A DNA stretch of 58,166 nt, from the NCBI GenBank assembly GCA_004565275.1, contig SDOX01000014.1, positions 3,164 through 61,329 on the forward strand. The letters are read 5' to 3'. Source of the stretch: Nannochloropsis salina CCMP1776. Lineage: Eukaryota; Sar; Eustigmatophyceae; Eustigmatales; Monodopsidaceae. Position numbers and translations under genes: made by a program. Of this stretch, positions 32,156-47,192 are shown piece by piece. Positions within the stretch are counted from its first letter, which is position 1. Each line of letters opens with the position of its first letter. The notes beneath the pieces are model-generated. The model searched no databases, was not told the origin of the DNA, and saw only the letters and a list, made by a program, of their open reading frames with translations.

Positions 32156-33388
32156 GTTTCCCCTCCCTCAGTCGCTAGCTGCCTGTCCGCCCGAGACTAC
32201 TGGTGCATGCTGGCAGGACAACAGCTGAATCCTGAGCTGCCCCTTGACATGTTTGAAAAAATAGCAACGTGTGAACATGTGAGTAAAGAAACAAATGCAT
32301 AATTATGTCGGCAAGTAACTTGCGCGTTGCGCTTTGTTCAATTGTTGCCCTCGTAAGGCCGGGAGCGCCGTGCAACTTGGCAGTTAGGCGGTCAACGTGA
32401 CGAACACCGTGACGGCGGGGGGAAGGGCCCAAAAGAAATGAATGTGAGAAGGACTATTGCTCATCGAAAATATTTCTTGCTTTTTCCAAAGATGGTGCAT
32501 GCGCCCCGCCCCTATCCTGGATGCACCATCACATCCAGTGCCTTGACAACGCTGCGAAGATAAATGTTTCGCGCGCCATTGACATCTCGGTTGCCTTTCC
32601 ACGTACAAGACCGACAATCGGCAGAGATTTTTTTTCTTTTTCTTTCTTTTTCTACTTTTTCCTGAAATGTTCGTCATTTTTTCCTTACTCTGTCTCTTTG
32701 CTACTTAAAGTTATAATGAAAATATGACTTGAAAAGTTCGGCTAAGTACTTTGCATGTCGGGATGTATCCTAATGTATCCTATAACTCGACTAATTCAAG
32801 GGGAAACACGTGGGTTCGCGGGTACATCCTCCAGTATAAGTTGGGAGGGGGGAAAAATCAGTAGCACCGAATAGAAATGGCAGGCTTGAGATATTTACAA
32901 AATCCTTGCAGCATGAATACGTGCATGGGGATGTGTCGACCGCGCCCGGGGCTCCAGTTCTTCTTTTCTCCCACGTGCCCTCTTCTTCCTACCTTGAGGC
33001 ACCCCCCCTCGTTCTTAGATTCACGGATATGCATAGAACCTATGTGTACGCCCATTTGAAAATCATTTGCTTCGTTTTACCAGGTCAGGTATTGAAACGG
33101 AGAGCGGAATATCAAGCGAAAGGTCAAATTAGTCCTGAAGACTTTGGGACTACGGGGCAAGGGGCGGGCATGTCTGAGCCACATACGAGACAAGGGTGAT
33201 GGCATGTATTGAGTCACGCCAAACTCTCCATGAAAACCAAAAAATGAATGAATTCCGGTCAGTAAGTTGCCTTACGAGCTTAATTTCACTTAATCTACTG
33301 AAAACCCTGCTGTACATTGCCCTCTAGGGAGGGCTGTTCCTCTCGCCCGGGACCTAGTCCACAGGCACCGGGACGACTCCCCCTGCCC
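32156..33388. other. intergenic region with a T-rich tract and a short inverted repeat
   Basis: 1233 bases between two minus-strand genes. A T-rich tract lies at about 32626-32660. Positions 32491-32500 and 32521-32530 form a perfect 10-bp inverted repeat (GATGGTGCAT / ATGCACCATC) with a 20-base spacer. No coding sequence is supported. Confidence 0.5.
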
Positions 33389-34235
33389 TCAGAGCATGTC
33401 ATCATCGTTGTCATCCTCGTCCTCGTCCAGACACCGACGCCGTTGAATGGTCACCTTGGTGGCCTTTTTGTCCACTTGGGAAGAGACCTGTTCCAGCATC
33501 TCGATGAGTTGTTCTTCTGATACCTTTCCCCGCAAGCGACCCGACGTGGCTGCCTGAATGAGCATGTCTTGAACCCCACGCACTTTTTCCTTGCGGACAA
33601 TGGCTGCAAGTGGCAAAGTAATTCGGGGATTGGATGGTTGAGTGTGCCAGGCCGAGATAGGGGGGATCGAACAAAGGAGGGGGAATAAAAGAGGGGAGCA
33701 TGCACGACGCCTTCTCACGTATTAGTTGCCACGCATGCACCTCATCATATCGATACATACTGGTCATGCTGCCTGAAAGCTGCTGAGACATGTCATCACG
33801 AAGACGCGTCGTAAGACGGAGCAATTTGAGACACAGGATATAGCGTGCATACACACGTACACTACATAGTCACTCGCCACAATTCTAACGATCCCATCCT
33901 ACGTACCAATGCGAGCAAGCCGTTCCCTCGCTTCTGGTGATAAAATTTGGTCCAACATAAACTGTCGGCGTTCTTCCATTTCAGCATGCTACCAGTGTGA
34001 GGGATGAGATAGGGGGGTTAGGGCAAGAAGAAAAACCCGGTCAGAAGGTGCCATGTCTCCCCTCTTGACAACTTCCTCCCACGGCACCTGACAAAAAAAT
34101 GACCAATCTGTCGCCCACCTTTGCTTTTTGTGCCTCCATTTCTTCGGTCGACATACCCCTACCGCCTGCCCCCGACAACCCGGCACCGGCTGCAGTAAAC
34201 CCAGGGGGCAAATCCAATTCTCCTGCTGGCTCCAT
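33389..34235 (-). CDS. PDCD5: PDCD5 family DNA-binding/apoptosis-related protein, 3 exons
   Basis: PDCD5 proteins are small conserved helical-bundle proteins linked in animals to apoptosis and TIP60 regulation; archaeal relatives bind DNA. Exons are 34235-34119, 33988-33907 and 33603-33389 with GT-AG junctions, giving 137 aa. The protein reads MSTEEMEAQKAK, HAEMEERRQFMLDQILSPEA, RERLARIAIVRKEKVRGVQD, then KVSEEQLIEMLEQVSSQ and KVTIQRRRCLDEDED, matching the family from end to end. The N-terminal 27 residues (Gly/Ala/Pro-rich) are an extension beyond the usual start, so translation might instead begin at the internal Met 28. The acidic C-terminus is typical. Confidence 0.93.
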
Positions 34236-34859
34236 GGAACGAATGTGTGGCAGCTATGTTGTGTTGATTATTTTTGGGGGACGAGCAGAGGTGAGTGCAT
34301 GTCCTGCCAGGGGGGCGAACTGGAACAAATTGGACGTTTTCGTTCACGCGAAAAAGCGTTGTGCTGCTTCTCGGAGTACTTTGCCCATTCTGTGTGAAGA
34401 TCCTGTCCTTTGCGGCCTACATTCACGTTCATGATTACGTGGTCAACGAGGCACTGGATTTTACAGGCTGATCATGTAACGCCAGTTGGACGGGACAAAA
34501 CGCAAGGCTGTAAAGTAAATTGTCGTCCTAGTGCCTGAGTCTTGCACGTCTCGTCAGCGCCTCAGCGCCTCACGCCCTCCTGATCGGATCGTAGTACTTT
34601 TCCCCGACAACTTTACCTCGTGACAACTACCGGGGGAAGAACTACAGGACGAGGTCCTCTTACGCTCGTATCAGATACGAAATAGGCCCCTTTGACGTTC
34701 TGAACATTATCAGCCGTAGTGTCCCAATGACTTCATGCCTAGCCTAACCCCCACGTCGGCTTCACATGAGTCGCTAGCGCAGTCAAAAAAGTGATAATTG
34801 CATACCCTACACACAATGCAACAGGGCCCTTCTCTCCCTGCTGCAAACGTTGGGCGCAC
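34236..34859. other. divergent intergenic region PDCD5 / GNAT gene
   Basis: 624 bases expected to hold both promoters. No recognisable motif or ORF. Confidence 0.5.
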
Positions 34860-35882
34860 ATGGGTGCGATGAGAAGACACATGGGATGGAGATGGCCACC
34901 ATTGACGCAGCCATTACGCGCTGTCCTCTTACTGCTATTCCTGCACTGCAGGAGAGACGTAGCTCTCGCCTTCCGTTTTCCCGGGAACCCTTTCCTACCC
35001 AGCGCGCCTCGAAGCGTGCCGCAAGGGCATTCACCCCGCCCCAGAAGTCTTGTTCCATCGTGCACAGCCACTACCTCCTCCAATAACAATCCTCATTCCC
35101 TTCCAGACGACGTGGCCTCTCCCTCAGTAAAGCCATCTTCCGCGCCCTGCCTCCCCCAATCACGGCTTTCTGTCCGCCCTGCCAACAAAGCGGACCTTCG
35201 TCGCGTCGCTACCATGCAGGTGACCGAATATGGAGGCCAGGGCATTCTTTACCTCTGGCATTATTTGCAAGAACTTGATCGTCTTCAAACCTCCTACTGG
35301 ATCGATCCGTTCCACCACACCATGCTTGTGGCCGTGGACAGCACTCCCTCTGCCTTTCGTCCCTTCTCCAGGATCTTTCAATCATGGGACGCCTTTTGGG
35401 GGGGAGACCCGCGCATTGTGGGTTTTGTGGACTTGGACGCCCGGGACCGGCGTGTGGACAAGACCACGCCCACGCCCTACCTCTCCGACCTGATCGTGGA
35501 AGGTTCTCGAAGGGGGCAAGGCCTGGGTCGGCAGTTGATGGAAGCCGCGGAGGAGGAAGCACGGCGATGGGGCTACCCAGCCGTGTACTTGAAAGTGCGG
35601 AAGTGCAATGCGCGTGGTTTCGGGTTGTACGCATCCCTGGGGTACGAGGTGCTGTGGGAATGGCCGGGGGAGAGGGTGTGGATGATGAGGAAGTGGGTGG
35701 CGGACGAGGAGGACAGGAAGGAGGCGGAGAAGAAGGAGAGGGAAGGGTGGGAAGGGATGGTTGGCGCGGTGATGATGCCGTTCATGACGTGGGCGGGGGA
35801 GGAGGGAGGAGGAAGGGAGGGGGGGGAAGAAGGGAAGGAGGTGGGGACGGAGAACTTGGACGCCAGAAAAGAAGGAATGTAG
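34860..35882 (+). CDS. GNAT family N-acetyltransferase, plastid-targeted
   Basis: GNAT enzymes transfer acetyl from acetyl-CoA to amines, commonly protein N-termini or lysines in plastids. Single exon; the open frame starts at a GTG at 34791, and the first ATG is at 34860 (340 aa), with others at 34869 and 34881. The N-terminus has a hydrophobic stretch (LRAVLLLLFLHCRRDVALAF) ending in ALAFRFPG, like a heterokont plastid signal. The GNAT fold spans about residues 100-285. Visible are the opening LSVRPANKADLRRVATMQ, the strand YLSDLIVEGSRRG, the acetyl-CoA loop RRGQGLGRQLMEAAEEEA and AVYLKVRKCNARGFGLYASL. The C-terminal 60 residues are Glu/Gly/Lys-rich. The substrate cannot be told. Confidence 0.85.
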   Translation: MGAMRRHMGWRWPPLTQPLRAVLLLLFLHCRRDVALAFRFPGNPFLPSAPRSVPQGHSPRPRSLVPSCTATTSSNNNPHSLPDDVASPSVKPSSAPCLPQSRLSVRPANKADLRRVATMQVTEYGGQGILYLWHYLQELDRLQTSYWIDPFHHTMLVAVDSTPSAFRPFSRIFQSWDAFWGGDPRIVGFVDLDARDRRVDKTTPTPYLSDLIVEGSRRGQGLGRQLMEAAEEEARRWGYPAVYLKVRKCNARGFGLYASLGYEVLWEWPGERVWMMRKWVADEEDRKEAEKKEREGWEGMVGAVMMPFMTWAGEEGGGREGGEEGKEVGTENLDARKEGM

Positions 35883-36430
35883 GTACAGGCAAGGGTGTCT
35901 GCATGCACATGTGGGGTTGCCGGATGAATGGAGCTAGTCGTGAGGTTCCATGCCAGGCTCGCGTCCGAACATGATGTCTCTGGATCGCGGTGGGTGTCTT
36001 TACATAAGCGGTTGTCAAAAGAAAGTCAGGAACAAGAAAGCAACGAGAAAGCTTCGTCGACTTAAGCCCGGGCCGTCGCGTCCCATCCGATGCGAGCGTT
36101 ATCGATTGCTTTCTTAGTGCCGAGGTTCCTGACACTCGGCTTTGTGAGCTGGTCACAACTTGTGTCATTGTACGATCTGCTCCCCTTCGTCACCACCAGG
36201 CTCCGAATTGGCACGACCTCTCCCCTTCTCTGTGGCACGACCAAGCCCTGATGATCCTCCACGGTAGCCCCAAGAGTTTCTTGACGTGACGTATCATCAC
36301 CAGCGCCCACAGGAATGGCTGCACACGTGTCCTTACCCCTTGGCGGGCAGCTCAGGGCGACGCTCGAGCATCTGCCCACCGCGCATTCCCCGTCAGCTCT
36401 GCCAGGCCCCGGATCATCCTGCCTCCTCCA
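35883..36430. other. convergent intergenic region
   Basis: 548 bases between the GNAT stop and the HECT ligase stop. Only shadows of flanking coding sequence are open here. Confidence 0.5.
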
Positions 36431-39400
36431 CTATCTGAGACCAAACCCCTCCGAATTCAGCATGGCTGCTTTCAACTTCGCTTCCAGTTTTTCTTTGGAG
36501 GAGTAGAGCGGCAAGAGGAGGTGATTGAAGCAACTGTAGGCACATGAAGGCGAAGGAGGGGAGGAGGGGAAGGAAGTGAAGGAGGGGAAGGAAGTTTAGG
36601 AGGGGAAAGCGTTGCCGGGGGGTGCATTATCGGCCCTCTCCATCTCTTCGACGCTAAGTACAAGGCTGCCTAAGCCCTCCCCGCCTTCCTCCCTCCTTCC
36701 TTACGTATGTGCTGACGGCAAACGGTCCGAGTCATCACCATGCTTGCTAATAACGAACGTCATGGAGCCCAGGCCCCTTATCGGGGCGCGGTCACTGCCG
36801 CTGATAAACTTGAGGAAGAGCCTGGTGCAGGGAGGGAGGGAGGAAAGGATGGTTGAAAGGGGGAAAAAAGGAGAGAGAGAAAGGCTGAGCTGGCAAGATT
36901 ACGTTTTCTGCATTCAGCGGCAAAGAAACGAATCGACGTTGATTCGCAAAGAGCAAACAGGGGGGGAGGGGGGGGGGAGGGAAACAAAAAGGGTGGGGGG
37001 CCGGGGGAGAAAGCGCCCATCTTACTTTTTTTCCGTCTCGTCGAAGCTGTGCAGAATATTCCAGAAATTTTTTATCAATGGCGAGGTGGCATTCAAAGGT
37101 TCCTGTCGATGATTCCATGATTTCTATAGCGCTGAATGTTTTTTTATCCCAAGAATCATGACTTGCCTCCCACCATTCCCCTTGCTGGGTCCTCGCCGTC
37201 CTTCCCTCCCGCCCGCCCTACCTCGTACTGTGCCGCGGCCTCCAAGGCATGAAAATCAAGGTGGGGTGCGCCGCAGAGCAAGAGTTCGAGTTCTTGAGGG
37301 TGGAAGAGGTTTAGGGCGTCGCCGCCACAAACCTTTCGAGAAAAAGAGGAAGGGAGGTTGAATCAGGAGGCTGAGGAGGGTCCCGGATCGACCGGACAAC
37401 CGACCGAATGAAGACATGAGGGGAAAGAAAGGGGAAATGGAAGGGAGAGAGAGAGGGTTACAGAGAAAGCGGATGCCTCAAAAGCTCAAATACTAAACAC
37501 GGGCGCTTCACCTTCAGAAATCCTTTCCTAAAGGCCTCAAAATGTGATTTGATACTGTCCTCCAGCACCCAGAGCAGGTAGAGCTCGACGTATTCTCGGG
37601 CATTCTCGGCAGTGACCTCCATCTCCTCCCCCCCCTCCTTCAGGGGCACCGTCTTCCAATGCCCATAGGCCTCGTAGGAGTAGGAGAAGGTCAGCGAGAG
37701 GGAGGCAAAGAACTCGACGGAGGCCGGAGGCGGGGCAGAAAGGGAGGACGGGGGAGAGGCGTGGTCCAAGAGCTGAGAGAGGGAAGCAGCGACGGAAGGA
37801 TGGAGCTCCGCGAGGTCTTGGAGGGTGTAAGGGGAGGGGTTGGGGGACGAAGGGCTGGCGGGGGGGAGCATGAGCTTCTTGTAGAAGAGAAAGGGAAGGT
37901 GAAGGTCGAGGAGGACGCCGTTGTAGAGGGCCAGGCCCAGGAGGATCCCGACGAGCTCGAACTCTTGGGGGTCGTTGAAAGAGTCCGGGTTCAGCCAGAG
38001 GAGGCGGGCGGAGGCTGGGAGGGCAGGGAGGGAGGGAGGGAGGGAGGGAGGGAGGGAGGGAGGATGAGGAGGCCGTTCTACACCTGGACGGTGCTGTATG
38101 ATGCATGCGATACCCGTGGAGTGAATGCAACAAAGGAACGAGGGGTCAGGAGGATCCAGTGGTTTGTGGGGACGAAATAGAGAGTATGTACTACCTTCTA
38201 GAAAGGGAGTGTCAGGTGCGGTGTCTTGATCGAGCGTCTGAGGGACGAACATCCCGTAGGCAGGGTCCAGGAGCTGGCGCAGGAGGACTTGGAAGAATTC
38301 TGTCGGGCACGGAGGATGGGAAGATAGGAGGGAGGGAGGGAGGGAGGGAGGGAGGGAGGAAAAGACAAGGGAGTGAATACGTAGTATCCTGCATGCATGA
38401 AGGCACACTGACTCCCGACGCGAGAGCCCTCCTTCCTTTTCCGATTCCTTTGTCCACCGCAACAAAACCCAGCCCCAGGGTGCCCGGTCGTTCCACTGGA
38501 TGCACCTTTCTGAACGCCGCCTTCGTCCACGCCCTCCTCGCCGCGAAAGCGGACCTTGAGCTTCTTCTTGTACTCGAAGGGCTCATAAAGGGCGAGGGCA
38601 TGGAGCGTCGACTGGACTATGTTCGCCCTCTCCACGGTGAGCACCAGGTAAGGTCTGATCGTGCTCACCCCCCCCACTAGGGCGTGGCTCATTTCGTGCT
38701 CGATTTCTCTGACCAGGGAGGTGGATAGGGTGGTGAGCAACGGTGAACAGGGGTACGGGCAGCTCCCCCACTCTGCCCCTTCGCCGTGCTTCCATTCCTC
38801 CCGCCCTCCTTCCCTCCTTCCCTCCCTCACCTCCGCATCTGCTCCACGCAGTAGAAATGCAAGAGCTGCGCCTTGACGGACGGCCTGAGCAGGAAAGGAT
38901 AGAAGATGATGGTCCGGGGGTTGAAGGCACCCCTCCCTCCCTCCCTCCCTCGCCGCCGCAACAATTCCTGGTCCTGACGCCAGCTCTCGTACTCGTTACC
39001 CAAATGCAAGAAATTCAGCCGCTCCTGTCGCCTTCTCTCCTCCGCCCTGTCCTCCGCCCTTCCTTCCTCCTCCTCCTCGTCCCGCGGCCGTTCCAGCTCG
39101 TCGTTCACCTCTGCCGGGCATCGGAGCAAGGGAGGGTTGGACAGAGAGATTGACGAGCGTGCTAAATTGAAAATGCCCCACGCATCCTGGCGCACCCTCA
39201 GCCCTCCCTCTGTTCACGTACCGGCGTTGTAAAATTCCTCCAGGGGCACCGGGGGCGGCCCCGCCCTCCCTCCCGCCCTCCCCAGCTCCCGCACTTGGTT
39301 CGCTTTGTAGAGGATAGCCATGACTCGAACGGCCGTTTTGATATCTGTGTACGACCTCGCGTCCTGTGCCTCCAGGCAACGGAGGGTGATGTACTGCTGG

Positions 39401-40821
39401 AGGCCCGCCACCCATCTACTCAACCGTCCCCCTTCCTCCTCCGCTTCCTCCCCCCCGCCCTCGGCCATCCAATCTTTGAGCAAGTCCTTGGCCGGCGCCG
39501 GCAAGAGAACAAGGGCGCCGAAGAGAGGTTTTCCCACTGCCTGCTGCCACGTGGGATCGAACAAATCGGGGCTCGCCAGCAAGAGGAGGTACTGACGGAG
39601 GGAGCGGGCGAGGACGATGTGGGCCCGGTGCGAAGCGCGGGCTGTCCGAGCAGCGCGACGTTCCCGCCGGCTCAGGGATGACGCAACAGAGGCAGCGAGG
39701 GTGGTAGCGGCAGTGTGCCTACCTCCGTCCTGGTGCCGACGCATGGCCAGGGCGGTCTTGGCACGTTTTCGACTTTTTCCTCCCTTGGTCCGCTGCCCTT
39801 CCTCCCCCCCGCCCTCCTGTGCCCCTGTTCCTGGGCTTGGGCGGGAGGCAGAAGTGTCGGCAATGGAGGCGGACGTGCCCGCGGGTTTCGCGGCGGTTTG
39901 GGCCTTGGCGTAGAGTTCTTGGGCCACTACGGTTTGCGCGTCGCGGATGCAGGCCATTAGGTCGCTCCCCCCGCCCTGCTTCCCTCCTTGCCGGCCCCTC
40001 CCCTCCTCCTCCACGTCCGCGGTTAAGACGGCTTGGTAGAAGGCCTCTGCCGCACCAATGTCCAGGGTGATGCCCGCAGAAGCCATCTCTGTCCTTACCA
40101 CATCCCGTGCCTTTTCCCCTTCCTCCTCGGCGGCTGGGCATGGCAACGTGCCTCCCTCGTCCTCCTCCCCGCCTTCCCCCTCGCTGCTTTTCCTTCTTCT
40201 TCTCCGCCCTTCCACGGCCGGGATGAAACTCGCGTTCAAGTAGTGAGAGTGTGTAAAGCCTTGGGTCAGATAGTCGTGCAGCCCGTCGAAATTACCGCTC
40301 ACGTGGGCCTCGGCCAACAAGCCCTGAAATACCGGCAGAGACAGGGCACCCGGCGCCTCCCCATCCTCTTCCTCCTCTTCCTCCTCTTCCTCCTCTTCCT
40401 CTTCCTCCTCCCCTGCATCCTCACTCTCTTCGCTATCATCCACGCTCATATCCTCCTCTCCGTCTTCCGCCTGCCCTGGCTCCACTTCCTTCTCTGGTCC
40501 TCTGCCGATGTCGAGGCCATCTCCTCCCCTTGCCTCTGTAGCACGTCCATCCACGCTTTCACTGGGCGTCACTTCCATGGCAACGGTCGCGGGTTCGGAA
40601 GAAAGTGAAGGCCTGCCCGACATATTCCCCTGCGCCACCGAGGACACCTGGCCCCCTTCATGCTCCCGGACCTTCGACAGGATGTTGGCAGCGTTTTGCT
40701 GCGTGATCTTCAGTGCCTGAGCCGCGGCTTGATTTGGAGGCACACCAGACGCCACCAAGGCTTGAAATTGAGCCTTGAAGGCGTTTTCCATGGCAGCACG
40801 AGCCTTTTCATTGTCTGCCAT
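36431..40821 (-). CDS. HECT-type E3 ubiquitin ligase (UBE3A-like HECT), 9 exons
   Basis: HECT ligases accept ubiquitin from an E2 on a cysteine and pass it to substrates. I resolve nine GT-AG exons: 40821-39222, 39110-38831, 38708-38506, 38299-38195, 38014-37512, 37332-37222, 37102-37026, 36821-36705 and 36533-36431, giving an intact 1032-aa frame. The N-terminus contains a UBA-like stretch (FQALVASGVPPNQAAAQALK) and a long acidic tract. HECT N-lobe blocks are PFLLRPSVKAQLLHFYCVEQ, RFRGEEGVDEGGVQK|EFFQVLL, DPAYGMF, LNPDSFNDPQEFELVGILLG and LALYNGVLLDLHLPFLFYKK. The C-lobe reads VCGGDALNLFHPQELELLLC, SPLIKNFWNILHSFDETEKK, ISGSDRAPIRGLGSM and LPSAHTCFNHLLLPLYSS. The catalytic Cys codon is 36532-36530. 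UBE3A-likeness is judged on the HECT domain only; no AZUL, RCC1 or WW domain is visible. Confidence 0.93.
38025..38063. repeat. (GGGA)n repeat in HECT ligase intron
   Basis: About ten units immediately upstream of the acceptor at 38015-38016. In the transcript it reads (CCCT)n and serves as the polypyrimidine tract. Confidence 0.9.
38328..38359. repeat. (GGGA)n repeat in HECT ligase intron
   Basis: Eight units, (CCCT)n in the transcript, about 30 bases upstream of the acceptor at 38300-38301. Confidence 0.9.
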
Positions 40822-41904
40822 CCCTCCTGAGTGTCTGGAAGAAAGGGTGAAGGGGGATGGGAACGATGAGCTTGAAGAAACTGGCTTCCCGGCATCATAT
40901 ATCCGAGAGAAGACGCATGCACAGTCAGAAGTCCATAAAAAAAGGTAGGCATCCTAGATTGAGATTACATCGACGCATATTTTTCTGTCGAAGTAGGGAT
41001 GAACTCCATCGCTCATAGAACGCGACGGGAAGCGATATGATGGAGTCATGGAGCGAGACAAGCTCCCTGAAGGGCAACAGTACGACTTCATATGCCACAA
41101 TTCGCACGGAAGGGTACCTCCCATCCCGGTGCACGAAGATATATGTAACCTAGATACAGTGGTATGTTGGTGAAAGGACGCCGCATTGCTGAACTTGGTA
41201 CATGGTGAGGGAGGAGGGAAGAAGAACAAATGGAAGCCTCTCCGGCGACGGCAACATAGCGAGACTGCGACTTCCAGGAGAAAGATAAACGCGCCCTCCA
41301 CCAAGACCAAACAATAGGAGAGTTTGGATGACATTATCAGTGGAGAAATTTCATGATTTTTTAAACACTCATTCAGACTCCCTGCATCCGGGAAAGTTCG
41401 GTTTGTGCAAAGTCGAGGTCGGGCACGAGTACTGGGGGGGAGGAGGTTAGAACTCGCTTGACATGCACATGTTTTTATATGCAAGTGGACCAAGACTGAA
41501 CACAAAGATGGGTGGGGAAAGATGGGGGGATAGTGTGCTGCTATAGGCTTGGAGTTGCCGCTCGGAATTGACCTCACGGCAAGACACATGCGGCATGACG
41601 TCGTTTAGTAAGACGCAAAATCGTTACCACGATTGCAGTGGCATTCATCAGTAGTGCCAGCTCATTAGACTCAGTAACCTTGCGCCGGGGACCAAAGGCG
41701 TGCATTTACACGGGACACATGTGAATAATGAACAACAGCCACGGGACACATGTGAATAATGAACAAAAGTAACGCGGTAATGAAGCGAGGCAAGATTTTT
41801 TTTCCTTTGGGGTTGACCATGCCGGCAAAAGGGTGTTCCTCCTCGTCATCGAACGTCTTTGAAACGACATGCTCGCCCGCCGTCAAGACCAATTTGCCTC
41901 GTCT
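40822..41904. other. intergenic region upstream of the HECT gene
   Basis: 1083 bases between two minus-strand genes, AT-richer on the left. It holds a 31-bp tandem duplication at 41711-41767. A 211-codon ORF at 40954-41589 has no recognisable features. Confidence 0.5.
41711..41767. repeat. 31-bp direct tandem duplication
   Basis: CGGGACACATGTGAATAATG begins at 41711 and again at 41742. The copies agree over about the first 26 bases, then diverge. It lies about 140 bases downstream of the EF-Tu stop. Confidence 0.9.
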
Positions 41905-45214
<3,310 letters not shown>

Positions 45215-45822
45215 GATTATACCCCTGTCATTTTGTGGGTCGATAGTTTTGACGTTCACATCAGATTTTGTGGGGCACAAGGTTTGCGACAGGGACAGGA
45301 ATAGTATCTGGTGCTAGGGTAGAGTAGAAGGCAAGAGAAGAGGGTAGGAATGTGCCACGCCTGTCTCATGGACCGAAAGAGAGAACAATCACTCGCAGCA
45401 CAGATATTTTTGCCCTAGAATCAATTCTTTGAAGAGTCGTGCGGGCTACCAAAGGCTGACTGAGTGGGCTGCGCCCTTACCACTGTCGTGCCGTATGTTG
45501 TTGACGATAGAGGAGGTCTGTGCGGCTACAGATGCACGCGAGCAAGCGTGGATGGCAGGCAACTTCTGCCGAGAAAGAAGGGACATTAAGGTGTGCACCA
45601 CGCGGATGTCTCGCTATTCCCCTTTAATTTCTCGTGTGAGTGGCAAGTCGGGTGTGATGGTACGCATGAAGCGCGTGAATTTGTCGTGAACATTGTGCGA
45701 TCGATCACGGCCATTCGCCTCCTCCGGTTCTCTCTGCTTCTCCGTCTCCTCCGTCCCTTCTATCCAGCCACTCACATTCACGGTACGATGTTTTTTCCTC
45801 AACACGCATCTTCACAGCAATC
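45215..45822. other. divergent intergenic region EF-Tu / RPS24
   Basis: 608 bases between divergent translation-related genes, probably a shared bidirectional promoter region. A C/T-rich tract at 45717-45775 upstream of the RPS24 start may be part of its 5' leader. Confidence 0.5.
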
Positions 45823-46628
45823 ATGGCGGACAAGGGACCTGTAACCATCCGTTCCCGAAAGTTTATTCGCAATGCGCTTCTAGCCAGACGGCAAATGGTA
45901 GGTTTTCGAAGGCGTACGGGCACCCCTCTCTCCTCCCCTCCCTCTACCCCTCCCATGTCTGCTGTGAAATACGTACAGTTTTTCATTTTATTCGAACTTC
46001 TGTTATCGTAGATCATTGACGTGCTGCACCCGGGGCGTGCTAATGTCCCCAAGACTGAGCTGCAAGAAATCATTTCAGGGGTAAGGACATAACTTTCTTT
46101 CCTGTCTCGCGTCTCTCCATTCCCCTGTGCTTGATGCTTGAAATACGCTTGGTAGAAAGACAAGCACGATGGTGTTGTTTGCATCAATTGTGATGACTGG
46201 TAGGTATGCACGAAGTTGCAAGAAGCCTGCTTTGGGATGCCCTTCGGCATATGAAGCACTCCCTTCTCCGCGTCTTGCGACTTTGCGGCGGCCTTCGTGA
46301 GTGAATCCCCTCTCGTTCTCACGAAGCAATTTCAATCTTTGATAACGTATCTCAGATGCACAAGGGTGCCAAGCCCGAGACCACATTCCTGTTCGGTTTC
46401 CGTACTGCATTCGGTGGGGGGAAATCCACGGGCTTCGCACTGATTTACGACACATTGGAAGATGCCAAGAAATTCGAACCGAAACATCGGTTGGTTCGTG
46501 CAGGGTTGGTGGTGAAGAAGGAGACGTCCCGAAAGCAGATCAAGGAGGCGAAGAATCGGGCGAAGAAAATTCGGGGAACAGGCCGACGGTTGGCAAAGCA
46601 CAAGGCTAAGAAGGCCAACAAGGAGTAG
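45823..46628 (+). CDS. RPS24: 40S ribosomal protein S24e, 3 exons
   Basis: RPS24 is a small-subunit protein of the cytosolic ribosome. Exons are 45823-45897, 46012-46080 and 46356-46628, all phase 0 with GT-AG ends, giving 138 aa. The product reads [19 protein letters not shown], then [20 protein letters not shown], then [11 protein letters not shown]-type sequence ([40 protein letters not shown]), matching S24e from end to end. The C-terminus is Lys-rich as expected. No extension or targeting peptide. Confidence 0.97.
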
Positions 46629-47192
46629 AGCGCTGGAGGGAGGGAGGGAAGGAGGGAAGGAGGGAGAGGGAGAGGGAGAGAGGGAGGAGGAGGACAGGGA
46701 GGAGGACGAAACGGGGCGTGGCCTTTGTGGAGACCTCTAGGAGTGGAGAAACATTTTGGGCATCAGACACTCGCACGATTGCTTGGTGTAATGGATGTTT
46801 CTGTCCTGGCATTTCCACTCCTCCGCGTCCGTTTGGGTCTTAAGCCCGGTGGTGCAAGGGCGATGGGGATGTACGGGCCTAATGCAGGCTTTAAAAGGAA
46901 GAAACGAACATGCAAGAATGTTGTGCGACGTTGCTCGAGTATGGGAAAGGCTCCCATATGAAACACATCTTGACGCGACACCAGCGTCTTCGTCTGCCTC
47001 CTGATTTGTGTTTTTTTCTTTACAAAAGCAACCGTGTTGCACCTTCTGTCGTTCCTCGACCGAAGCCAGCTTGCGGAGGTATGTCCAATGCTTCGCCTTC
47101 CACGCACACAACTTGGCTAAGTCGCTTCTTCATGACCTTGTGGGGAACGAACTTCCGCAGAGTTTTCCCATCAGGACTCCCACTCCGCACGC
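46629..47192. other. convergent intergenic region
   Basis: 564 bases between converging stops. A GGGA/GGAGA-rich stretch at 46638-46700 directly follows the RPS24 stop. ORFs on both strands are featureless. Confidence 0.5.

Noticed and set aside
40954-41589. Minus-strand ORF of 211 codons upstream of the HECT gene
   Set aside because: No conserved features; could be 5' leader sequence.
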